Virus record (IMG/VR): IMGVR_UViG_3300042465_003102
Span: 1 to 39,618 of that record
DNA from: a virus
Reading direction: 5' to 3' (one strand)
DNA length: 39,618 bases
Under the pieces are notes generated by a model. It was not told the origin of the DNA, ran no database searches, and saw nothing but the letters and a program-made list of their open reading frames with translations. Position numbers and translations under genes: made by a program. Of this stretch, positions 31,411 to 38,593 are shown one piece after another; position 1 is the first letter of the stretch, and each line of letters starts with the position of its first letter.

Positions 31411-31439
31411 CTTATACTAGAACCCGCACGTTACGTCAA
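31411..31439 (-). promoter_or_regulatory. Sigma70-type promoter for the portal unit
   Basis: Minus strand TTGACG (31439-31434), 17-base spacer, TATAAG (31416-31411). It overlaps the terminase stop and opens a 150-base leader before the portal. Together with the promoter at 24346-24374 it divides the late operon into separately boosted segments. Confidence 0.7.
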
Positions 31440-32697
31440 GAACCTCGTATTCCTCAACCGCGTCGTTAGGGTCGCCATAAATCGTGTCATGGAGATGCGC
31501 GATTAGGGAAAGCGCGTCGGCCCCGTCATCGTGAACCTTCTGCGAAGGGAACATTAGCAGTTGATCCTTCAGCTTGTCATGGTTCCCGTCATCACTGAAT
31601 ATTATCCTGCCGTGCTCGAATCTCCCCTGCAATGCGAAGATCACGCGATTAGCAATGGCATCAACACCCTTCTTACTGGAGCCTGAAGTCGATATTGCTT
31701 CAATGTGGGCATATACATTGTTCTTCCTCTGAAGATCAGTAAGGTACGGCATCACCGCCCTCATCAAACTTCCTTTTTCTATCCCCACGCAGATAGGCTT
31801 GTATGTCCTGATCGCCATGAGGATTCTTACGGCAGTTTCCCTTACATCCTTGCGGAACATATCAACCTTCTTTACCCACCATGTTCCATCGTCAGTAATC
31901 TTCACCACAGCAATAGCTGTATCGTCCAAATGCTTCTTTTTATTCGGGTCGCTCACATCCTCGAATCCAGCAAGATCGACTGCGATGTAGTAACTCCCAT
32001 TCTTCGGTTCAGGACCATACTTAAACCATTCTTCCTTGAATATGTCGGCCCCCATCGTATCAAACGAAGCCATATATTCCTGCTTGAAGGCCATCGTACT
32101 CATTGAACGCTTTGCAGCTTCAATTTCAGACCGAGAGATTAATGGATTGTCGTAGGTCGTGAGATGCCACGATTTCCATTCTTCGTCGGTGCCAGCCATC
32201 CCAAGGTCGAAGTAATCACGAAACAAACTGATGCCAGGGTTTGGCGTCCCAATGAATAGCGCGGTACCCTCCATATCTGAAAGCGCCGGTCGGATAATCA
32301 ATTCCCAAACGTTATCCTTCATCATTTGCATCTCGTCTAGCGTGCAGTGGTACAACTTCATACCGCGAAGCGAATCAGGCGAGTCAGCACCCCTGACGTA
32401 GATCGTTATCCCATTCACCAATTTAATCTCGCCATTATTCACATTCGACTTCGAGATAACCAACGCCCCAAGCTCAAGCAGCAAATCCCAACACAAAACT
32501 CTCGCCATCCCCTGCGTCGGAGCGACGTACATCACCCCTGCATCTTTGCTTGGACATTCCAGTGCCTTTATCAGTGTATTCACAACTGAGAACCTAGTTT
32601 TCCCACAACGTCGGCCTGCAACAATCGTCTTGAACCGAGAATTATCCTGGATCGCTTGCTTTTGCCACGGAATGAAATCGAATCGTAATTCGCTCAT
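31417..32697 (-). CDS. terL: Terminase large subunit, 426 aa
   Basis: ATPase domain with Walker A-type AGRRCGKT (residues 27-34) and a Walker B-like LYHCTLDEMQ near residue 120. The nuclease domain includes YYIAVDLAGFED with the catalytic Asp and a C-terminal DDGADALSLIAHL. It drives DNA into the prohead and cuts it. The start overlaps the small terminase stop (ATGA). Length is within the normal range for podovirus terminases. Confidence 0.92.
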   Translation of the reverse strand: MSELRFDFIPWQKQAIQDNSRFKTIVAGRRCGKTRFSVVNTLIKALECPSKDAGVMYVAPTQGMARVLCWDLLLELGALVISKSNVNNGEIKLVNGITIYVRGADSPDSLRGMKLYHCTLDEMQMMKDNVWELIIRPALSDMEGTALFIGTPNPGISLFRDYFDLGMAGTDEEWKSWHLTTYDNPLISRSEIEAAKRSMSTMAFKQEYMASFDTMGADIFKEEWFKYGPEPKNGSYYIAVDLAGFEDVSDPNKKKHLDDTAIAVVKITDDGTWWVKKVDMFRKDVRETAVRILMAIRTYKPICVGIEKGSLMRAVMPYLTDLQRKNNVYAHIEAISTSGSSKKGVDAIANRVIFALQGRFEHGRIIFSDDGNHDKLKDQLLMFPSQKVHDDGADALSLIAHLHDTIYGDPNDAVEEYEVLDVTCGF

Positions 32698-33143
32698 ACA
32701 GCGTCCTGCGTAGCAACAACCAACCCTTCAACATCCTTAATCGGTGCAGCAATCCCCTTCAACTGCACATCACCAATCACGATTGTGATTCCGTTACTTC
32801 CAAACCCGCTCGCCCTCTCCTCACGATCACCCCACTCAACCCTGCTCATCTTCGCCGCCTGTTTCCCATATACCTCACTCTGCAACCTCGCCAGCGGCAC
32901 ACTCTCCACACTCGCATCCCTCACTACCTGCAACCCCTCATACACCAACCCGTCAGCAAAGCACCTCTTCGCCAACTCCCACTCAGCCATCCTCTCAGCC
33001 TTATCCTCCAACCACCGACGCATCACCATCCACGGCATCCCATTCCCACGCGCTATATCCCTAGGATCCTCACCCTCCGATACCCTCGTCATTATCAGCG
33101 CCAATGCCCCTTCCTCTCCATGCTCGGTAATCATCCTGTCCAT
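32694..33143 (-). CDS. terS: Terminase small subunit, 149 aa
   Basis: Contains a DNA-binding helix-turn-helix-like segment at about residues 20-50 (ARGNGMPWMVMRRWLED), a helical middle (GKQAAKMSRVEWGDREERAS) and a beta C-terminus. Small subunits recognise the packaging site and stimulate the large subunit. GGGGTGGAG with a 4-base spacer decides this ATG; an in-frame start at 33176 would add 11 residues. A weak promoter (TTGCCC-17-TACACT) stands just before the longer start. Confidence 0.85.
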   Translation of the reverse strand: MDRMITEHGEEGALALIMTRVSEGEDPRDIARGNGMPWMVMRRWLEDKAERMAEWELAKRCFADGLVYEGLQVVRDASVESVPLARLQSEVYGKQAAKMSRVEWGDREERASGFGSNGITIVIGDVQLKGIAAPIKDVEGLVVATQDAV

Positions 33144-33190
33144 TCGGCTCCACCCCTCTCTTGTTTTCAGGCCCATGCGATAGTGTAGGC

Positions 33191-33199
33191 TGTGGATAA
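33191..33199 (-). promoter_or_regulatory. Consensus DnaA box
   Basis: The minus strand reads TTATCCACA, the E. coli consensus DnaA box. It lies at the edge of the only long non-coding stretch, about 0.3 kb from paired iteron-like repeats and near the replication genes. Confidence 0.6.
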
Positions 33200-33510
33200 G
33201 TATTGGGCAACCGTTTTGCGAGGGCAGGGGTATAGCTCTTACTTACTCACCGTGGCCTCTAGTACCCCCCCCCTATCATCTGCGCCTGGCCGATAGGCTG
33301 CTGCGCTTCACCCCGTCCAGCGACAGCGACCGTGCTCCGTCCGATCGAGCGAGCTGAGACTGGTGCGCATGGTAGCCAGCATGTAGGTCGAGCTGGCATC
33401 GCATCGGCACGCTGGCAGCTACCGGATCACGTAGGCCTGCTTCGATCTCGGCACGGACCAATCGCCTGCATGATGCAAGGCAAGGCGCGCAACATGTAGC
33501 CGTTACGGTT
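33200..33510. other. GC-rich non-coding stretch with long imperfect inverted repeat
   Basis: No convincing gene on either strand. A run of nine C lies at 33265-33273. The arms GGTAGCCAGC (33371-33380) and GCTGGCAGCTACC (33411-33423) form a long imperfect hairpin that also encloses a smaller GCCAGC/GCTGGC pair. Composition is richer in GC than the flanking AT-rich repeat region. It may encode a structured RNA or contribute to an origin or packaging site; this is not established. Confidence 0.4.
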
Positions 33511-33520
33511 TGCCGATAAT

Positions 33521-33702
33521 GCGTACATTGGTACATCTGATCCATTGCTCGACATGTTGCGGAAAATCAGTACATCGGTACAGAAAATCAGTACATGTAC
33601 CGATGTACCGATTGGACCCTTTTTCCCCAAAGTTTTTAAATGCGCGCACGCACCTGCGGACAGACTTTAGGGAAAACACCCCGAATCGGTACATCGGTAC
33701 AT
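33521..33702. repeat. Four tandem pairs of an 8-bp CGGTACAT unit (iteron-like)
   Basis: Pairs occur at 33521-33536, 33568-33583, 33595-33610 (inverted) and 33687-33702. The last reads CGGTACATCGGTACAT. In each pair the halves are spaced 8 bases. The inverted pair and the last pair extend to a perfect 19-bp inverted repeat (33595-33613 and 33684-33702). An AT-rich part (33617-33641) with T and A runs lies between them. Likely protein-binding sites at a replication origin or a regulatory hub. Confidence 0.65.
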
Positions 33703-33784
33703 CGTGGAATTTGCAAGGCATTGATTCCATTACAGGTAAGCATTTGCTTATATACTCCGCTAACATTAGCGTCTAAATATCTGC

Positions 33785-33802
33785 GATTATTTGCAAATAA
33801 TC
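33785..33802. promoter_or_regulatory. Operator-like perfect 18-bp palindrome
   Basis: GATTATTTGCAAATAATC is a perfect palindrome that ends one base before the -35 hexamer of the following promoter. Such a position suits a dimeric regulator that activates or represses this promoter. The regulator is unknown; the phage repressor gene is a candidate. Confidence 0.55.
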
Positions 33803-33803
33803 A

Positions 33804-33832
33804 TTGACAATCCTTACGCGCTATCTTAGACT
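33804..33832 (+). promoter_or_regulatory. Sigma70-type promoter of the clamp operon
   Basis: TTGACA at 33804-33809, 17-base spacer, TAGACT at 33827-33832 (4 of 6). It precedes the 80-aa gene start by about 46 bases and would read through to the terminator at 35810-35846. Confidence 0.6.
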
Positions 33833-33878
33833 GCAATTGTGGCATCCAATAACGCAGCAATTGATAAGGGGTTTTGAA

Positions 33879-34121
33879 ATGCAAGTTCAACAGTTCAGCA
33901 ATGGCGGATACGTCATACATCGCATCACGCATCAGGGGCAGGGGAAGATTTCGGCATGGTTTGACCGTGAAGGAAACCTGATCGACATTGAAAAGTTCGA
34001 CAAGAATGGGCGTAAAACAGGGCAGGGCATCATGTACGCGATGGAGCGATGCCGCATTATCGGAAGGATACATAACCCGAACTTACAGCAGGATATTGAT
34101 TCCCAAAACGCACGCGCATAA
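33879..34121 (+). CDS. Small protein, unknown function, 80 aa
   Basis: AAGGGG about 8 bases before the ATG; the longer open frame upstream would start inside the promoter. Beta-rich start (QVQQFSNGGYVIHRITHQG) and charged middle (DREGNLIDIEKFDKNGRK), ending in a helical tail. It opens the clamp operon. No family recognised. Confidence 0.75.
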   Translation: MQVQQFSNGGYVIHRITHQGQGKISAWFDREGNLIDIEKFDKNGRKTGQGIMYAMERCRIIGRIHNPNLQQDIDSQNARA

Positions 34122-34209
34122 ACCCTAGCCTATAGCCTGCAAAGGCTATGGAGTATGGTTTTACCGCAAAGCCGACGCGGATAGTTCGGCACTAGACAGG
34201 GGATTCAAA

Positions 34210-34548
34210 ATGAAAACTACAGTTAGCAGCTCCGATTTCCACGACGCATTCCGCGCCTATGACCGCATGGAGAATTTCAGCTACGAAGGCCGTAACCTGA
34301 TTTTTGACTATCTGGAATCCATCGAAGAGGACACAGGTGAAGAGATGGAATTGGATGTTATCGCCATCTGCTGCGACTTCAACGAAGACAATCCGTTGGA
34401 TATCGCCAAGAATTACGATATCGACTTGTCCGACTGCGACATCGAAGACGCCGACGAAGTGAAAGACGCTGTTCTGGAATACCTGAACGAGAATACATCG
34501 GTTGTAGGCGAGACTGATTCCGGCAACATCGTTTATCAGGCGTTTTAA
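34210..34548 (+). CDS. Conserved acidic phage protein, 112 aa
   Basis: Opens with DFHDAFRAYDRMENFSYEG, followed by LFDYLESIEEDTGEEMELDV-like acidic helices (here IFDYLESIEEDTGEE) and DVIAICCDF, a signature of a widespread acidic phage and plasmid family. Net charge is strongly negative, so DNA mimicry or binding to a basic partner can be considered, but no function is established. AGGGG about 7 bases before the ATG. Confidence 0.85.
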   Translation: MKTTVSSSDFHDAFRAYDRMENFSYEGRNLIFDYLESIEEDTGEEMELDVIAICCDFNEDNPLDIAKNYDIDLSDCDIEDADEVKDAVLEYLNENTSVVGETDSGNIVYQAF

Positions 34549-34558
34549 GGGGATTGAC

Positions 34559-34708
34559 ATGACATCCGCCAAATTCCACACCCTTGCCCGCGCAATATTC
34601 GCCTGCGAGCGCGCAGCAACCGATCCCGTGCGCCAGGTGTATTGGGCGAAACACTTTGTCAGGTTGATCTCGCTGGTACGTAATTCTAATCTGAGGGGGA
34701 TAGCATGA
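34559..34708 (+). CDS. Small protein, unknown function, 49 aa
   Basis: AAGGGGA precedes the ATG by about 6 bases. Sequence SAKFHTLARAIFACERAATD and VYWAKHFVRLISLVR suggests two helices, familiar from short phage proteins found beside the acidic family above. ATGA overlap with the next gene. Function unknown. Confidence 0.65.
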   Translation: MTSAKFHTLARAIFACERAATDPVRQVYWAKHFVRLISLVRNSNLRGIA

Positions 34709-34875
34709 AAGCTACATTCGTCAAGAGCGGTTCAGACTATCTCCCGGCTATCAAGTCGACCTACAGTGGCAACGTGAAGGTGCTTTATGGTGATCGACTG
34801 GCAACGGCGGCAACGGCAAAGAAGTACGCGCAGATTGAAATCAATAGGCTTAACGCACTTAACGCAGGGTTCTAA
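34705..34875 (+). CDS. Small basic protein, unknown function, 56 aa
   Basis: Overlaps the previous stop by 4 bases and has GAGGGGG about 6 bases upstream. Basic protein (net positive) with a helical C-terminus (AATAKKYAQIEINRLNAL). It may bind nucleic acid, but no fold is recognised. Confidence 0.65.
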   Translation: MKATFVKSGSDYLPAIKSTYSGNVKVLYGDRLATAATAKKYAQIEINRLNALNAGF

Positions 34876-34912
34876 AGCGCCAATATCGGCGCATAACATA
34901 GGGGCAATAATC

Positions 34913-35599
34913 ATGCAAATCACTATCAAGCAATCCACCATCAAGGCCGTGTCTCATGCAATGGCGAATAACGATATTCGCTACTATCTGAATTCGATTT
35001 GTGTCGAGCATAACGGGTTAGAAACTCGCATTATCGCCACTGACGGCCATCGCCTGCACATTGTGCGGGTTGAGCATTCAGACGGCGATCATTGCGCGCC
35101 TGTGCAGTATTTGTTGCCTGATACGCTGGTCAAAACCATTATCAAGTGCAAAGCACCCAGGCACGACAAGCGCAAAGAGGTCGTGTTGGCCTTTGCTGAC
35201 GGCAAGGTATCCGTTAGCCTTCCCGATGGTACGGAATCCATTGCAAAGCTGATTGACGGCAAATTCCCGGACTATTCGCGGGTTATTCCGCAAACCGTAT
35301 CCGGGGAGTATGCCTGCATCAATCAGGATTATGTGATGGATGCGCTGGAAGGTTATCGTGATTACATGGAAAGCAAAAACTGCTTTATGGCGCTGAAGCA
35401 TGGCGGAGATAATTGTGCCGTGCTTAGTGCTGGCGATTATCTTGCTGTAGTAATGCCGATGCGCGGGGATGTGTCGAATGATCCTGATTCGACTTGGCAC
35501 TCACAACTTGCTGGCCCTGTTGCGGTTCCGTTGCCGGCAGGCTTTGAGGATCAACAAGGCGCGGTCGACTATGCCAATAGTCAATCCGTCGCAGCATGA
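34913..35599 (+). CDS. Truncated DnaN-like sliding clamp protein, 228 aa
   Basis: Residues 42-48 (ATDGHRL) and 113-126 (LIDGKFPDYSRVIP) are the signature motifs of domain II of the bacterial beta clamp; 179-184 (VVMPMR) is its C-terminal motif. Compared with the roughly 366-residue DnaN, domain I and the first half of domain III are absent, and about 44 residues follow the usual end. AGGGG is 8 bases upstream. It may act as a phage clamp or modify the host clamp. It belongs to an operon by the primase gene. Confidence 0.85.
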   Translation: MQITIKQSTIKAVSHAMANNDIRYYLNSICVEHNGLETRIIATDGHRLHIVRVEHSDGDHCAPVQYLLPDTLVKTIIKCKAPRHDKRKEVVLAFADGKVSVSLPDGTESIAKLIDGKFPDYSRVIPQTVSGEYACINQDYVMDALEGYRDYMESKNCFMALKHGGDNCAVLSAGDYLAVVMPMRGDVSNDPDSTWHSQLAGPVAVPLPAGFEDQQGAVDYANSQSVAA

Positions 35600-35709
35600 C
35601 AATCGACCGTACCATAACCTGCATCGAGGGGCGCATTGGACGGATATGCTTTACGGTGAATCCTTGCGCCAGCCCGCTTGTTCCGCTGTTTAAGATTTGG
35701 AGGATTTGA
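35596..35709 (+). CDS. Very small protein, 37 aa
   Basis: ATGA overlap with the clamp stop. Contains RTITCIEGRIGRICF and a hydrophobic end (SPLVPLFKIWRI). Coding status is likely because of its tight coupling, but there is no family match. It ends 2 bases before the next start. Confidence 0.5.
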   Translation: MTIDRTITCIEGRIGRICFTVNPCASPLVPLFKIWRI

Positions 35710-35711
35710 CC

Positions 35712-35771
35712 ATGCTACATTCAATAGGCGCGCTATTGCTGGCCCTTGTCCTGATCGTGCTCAGGCCCTAG
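35712..35771 (+). CDS. Candidate 19-residue membrane microprotein
   Basis: GGAGG sits 8 bases before the ATG. The peptide is a single hydrophobic stretch (SIGALLLALVLIVL) closed by RP. The strong ribosome site just before a terminator supports translation, though the size makes it uncertain. Confidence 0.4.
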   Translation: MLHSIGALLLALVLIVLRP

Positions 35772-35809
35772 AATCAGAAGCTCCCCTCGCCGGTAGCGAT
35801 ACCGGCTTT

Positions 35810-35846
35810 GCCGCCACCGTGAATTAACCGCTGGCGGCTTCTTTTT
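35810..35846 (+). terminator. Intrinsic terminator of the clamp operon
   Basis: GCCGCCA and TGGCGGC pair around a 15-base loop and are followed by TTCTTTTT. A smaller hairpin (GCCGGTA/TACCGGC at 35789-35806) stands just before it. The arm overlaps the 3' end of the opposing small gene. Confidence 0.75.
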
Positions 35847-36051
35847 GCCTATGCTGTTCACAGGCCGACTTTGCCGCCTCTCTAGCGGCTTCCATTGTCT
35901 CGGGAGTGTATGGATACTCCCCTAGCGTGATTCTGGCCGTCTGGGGGCCGTATAGCGCGATATAGCGCGTGATTAGTTTCATTACCAGATACGGTTCGGC
36001 GCGAAGGCATAGTTTCCCTGTACGCTTCCAGGATAGCGGCTCAGAATTCAC
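35824..36051 (-). CDS. Small phage protein, unknown function, 75 aa
   Basis: The segment LSWKRTGKLCLRAEPYLVMK, ending AAREAAKSACEQH, resembles short phage proteins that start with a W-x-R motif and end A-x-x-A-C-E-x-H. The GTG start at 36051 gives an 11-base overlap with the primase; other starts (ATG at 36090 or 35982) are possible. Last gene of the replication block. Confidence 0.6.
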   Translation of the reverse strand: MNSEPLSWKRTGKLCLRAEPYLVMKLITRYIALYGPQTARITLGEYPYTPETMEAAREAAKSACEQHRQKEAASG

Positions 36052-38593
36052 GGTCTGCCCATGCGCCAGGTTCAGCCGGTTTCGCGTCAATCCCTAGTAT
36101 CGCTTTCCCATTCCCCTTGCGCCCTTTGGTATTGAATCCGCGTGCTTCCATGCGCTGACTGAATCGCTTTTTACTCACAATGCCTTCCCCTGATTTTTCG
36201 ACATACTCGGCATAGGATTTATAGGCATCGCCGGTCGCGTATTTCAATTCCTTGCCAAGCTCGCAACAATCGGCTATCCATTGCCCGAGCGTATCCTCGG
36301 CGTCCAGGTATTGCTGAGTCTCGGCTTTCACGCTGGCGGGTTTCTGTAACCCTGTGCGCTGCCATTCCATGCAACCTTCGACCGCCCATGCCATGATCGC
36401 CGGCCATTCGGCTTGCAGCAATTCGGGCAGGCCGTATATACGCTCCGATTCGGGGATACTCTCAGGGAATTCTATGAAGTGCATCCGGCGGCGTATTTCC
36501 TCGCCGGTATTCTTGAAGGCAGGCCGGAAGTTTCCGTTTATGAGCAGTTTAAATTCCGGCGTGAATGTGAATTGCTTTTCGTATAGTCGGCGTGCTGATA
36601 CCGTATCCCGCCCGGTAATTAGTTTCAATAGGGCTTCATTCCACCGTGCGCCCTCGTCGGGTTCGCTGCACCGTACCATTCGCGCCCCGGCAAGGCAGGC
36701 CAGTTCTTCCGTATGCCTCTCATGCTTTGACTCCATGAGCATTTCAATCTTGGCAGTCGCGCAATATCCGCCTTCATCGGCTTTGCCGAGCATACCGCCA
36801 AGGCAGTCGATAAACTTTGATTTCCCGCTATTCCCTGCACCATGAATAAACAGGAATCCTTCCTCTTGGCATGATCCGGTCAGGATATAGCCTGCCCATC
36901 GCTGGTAGTATTTCCGCATTTCCGGGTCGCCCTTGGTGCAGCGGTCGAGTACCTTGTTCCAGTGTGGCATAGGGCCGGGTTGAGGCGATACGGCAGCTTG
37001 CCGAGTTATGAAGTCGGCACGGTCAGGCGGGCGAACCTTGCCGGTTTTTAGGTCAAGCGTACCGTCTGGGGTTCCCATCAACCACGGGTTGCTATCCCAT
37101 TCTTCCGGCAGTCGAGCATGGCGCGGGAATGATCCGGCCAGGTCGCGCACGTTGGCAATGTTTCGTTTCGCGCACAGTGAGCGAATGGCCGATGCTGATA
37201 GTGCTTTGGCTTCAAGCCAGTGAGTAGCGCGGCACATCTCGTCGGCAATGATGGATGTTACTGAGTTCGTCCGGTCGACTTTCCACCTTGCGCCGTCCCA
37301 TTGGCACCATTGATTCCATGCCAGCGTATAGCACCAGTCCGCGCCCTCGTTGTTACTCCAATGCTTTGCGAGTGAAAGCTCGGAGAATTCGGGCGGTAGC
37401 AGTTCGGATTTCTCGATGGCCGTATGCCTTACTGTTTTCGCAGGCTGTACTGTCGGCGCATCTGGTATCTGTTCGGGCACCACGTCAATCGTCAGCGGGA
37501 TATGCTGCGGCTCGTCGAAGTCGTCGGGCAATGGCGGGAGTTCGTAGATACTCGAATCCTCATCGAATCCCCTGTATGGTTCAGCGGCGGCGACTTGAGC
37601 GGATTGCATAGTTTTTTTTTCCTCCACTAGCTTTTGTTTTTCTAGCTCTCGGCTTGTCACCGCTGATACTCTCGGCGCGGCCCATGCCATCAATGCTTCC
37701 TTGCTCATGCCCTCGGCCAGCGCATCGGCAACATCCCATTTATTAGGCTTGTCGCTCGTATCGAGGATGGACACTTTACACCCAATGGGTAATAGGTAGC
37801 TAGCCACCTTGAACATTGCCGCCTCACCGACTCCGGTTACATCGGCGTCCGGTATCAGCAATACGTCGCGCCCTGCTAGTGGCGTCCAATCAACTCCGGC
37901 TATCGAGTTCGCACCTCCCGGCCATGCTATGCCAATGCGCGATGCCCAATAATGGCGCGAGGCGTCGGCGGCTTTTTCGCCTTCGGAGATTACTACCTTG
38001 CCGGCAGGATTCGCGGCCAGTAGATCGAGGCCGTATATCGGGCGGCGTCCGTGCGTCCATGCCTTGCTTGCCCACTTCGCGGATACGTTGGTGCTGTAGC
38101 TGCCATAACTCCACGGGCGATAGTCCTTGCTGCCATCGGGTTGCAGGTAGCGCACCACATAGCCGAGCAGTGCGCCGGTTTCGGATAGGTACGTCCAGTG
38201 CGCTACGTAGGTGCGATCCTTGATGGTGAAGTCGGTAAGCGGTTCCGGTGCTGTTGCGTGCTGCCATGTCGCGGCTTTAATTGGCGCTTCGGCCTTGATG
38301 CGGGTATCGTCGCGCTGGAATCCGTTGGCGCGGAGTCGCTTGATGGCCTCGCCTTCGTCGCACCCGTCCATTTTCATGACAACATCAATTACGGTGCCGC
38401 CACGACCGCAACTCTTGCAATGACATTTTTGCACGCCGTCCTTGATATAGACCTGCATCGAAGGCTTCGATTCGTCATGGAAGATGCACAGGCAGTCATG
38501 CTCTTGGCCTCGTTGCTTGAGTTCGACTCCGTAGCCGGTCAGCAATGTGACCATGTCCACGGAACGCTTGAGAGCGTCTAGATCGTCGGTCAT
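36041..38593 (-). CDS. Primase-helicase, CHC2 / Toprim / SF3 (P4-D5 type), 850 aa
   Basis: The N-terminal zinc finger uses C36-x2-H39 and C59-x2-C62 (CHC2 type). A Toprim region lies at about residues 195-260 (VVISEGEKAAD, then LLIPDAD). The C-terminal SF3 helicase has Walker A GAGNSGKSK at about 580 and later TPEFKLLINGNFRP and EEIRRRMHFIEFP, typical of P4 alpha and D5 proteins. It would synthesise primers and unwind DNA at the phage origin. GAGGA upstream fixes the ATG at 38593, which overlaps the HNH stop. An earlier in-frame start is inside the HNH gene. Confidence 0.92.
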   Translation of the reverse strand: MTDDLDALKRSVDMVTLLTGYGVELKQRGQEHDCLCIFHDESKPSMQVYIKDGVQKCHCKSCGRGGTVIDVVMKMDGCDEGEAIKRLRANGFQRDDTRIKAEAPIKAATWQHATAPEPLTDFTIKDRTYVAHWTYLSETGALLGYVVRYLQPDGSKDYRPWSYGSYSTNVSAKWASKAWTHGRRPIYGLDLLAANPAGKVVISEGEKAADASRHYWASRIGIAWPGGANSIAGVDWTPLAGRDVLLIPDADVTGVGEAAMFKVASYLLPIGCKVSILDTSDKPNKWDVADALAEGMSKEALMAWAAPRVSAVTSRELEKQKLVEEKKTMQSAQVAAAEPYRGFDEDSSIYELPPLPDDFDEPQHIPLTIDVVPEQIPDAPTVQPAKTVRHTAIEKSELLPPEFSELSLAKHWSNNEGADWCYTLAWNQWCQWDGARWKVDRTNSVTSIIADEMCRATHWLEAKALSASAIRSLCAKRNIANVRDLAGSFPRHARLPEEWDSNPWLMGTPDGTLDLKTGKVRPPDRADFITRQAAVSPQPGPMPHWNKVLDRCTKGDPEMRKYYQRWAGYILTGSCQEEGFLFIHGAGNSGKSKFIDCLGGMLGKADEGGYCATAKIEMLMESKHERHTEELACLAGARMVRCSEPDEGARWNEALLKLITGRDTVSARRLYEKQFTFTPEFKLLINGNFRPAFKNTGEEIRRRMHFIEFPESIPESERIYGLPELLQAEWPAIMAWAVEGCMEWQRTGLQKPASVKAETQQYLDAEDTLGQWIADCCELGKELKYATGDAYKSYAEYVEKSGEGIVSKKRFSQRMEARGFNTKGRKGNGKAILGIDAKPAEPGAWADREF

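Noticed and set aside
33503-33776. Open frames of about 87 codons on both strands across the CGGTACAT repeats
   Set aside because: They mirror each other through the inverted repeats, have no ribosome site, and the translated text is repeat-driven.
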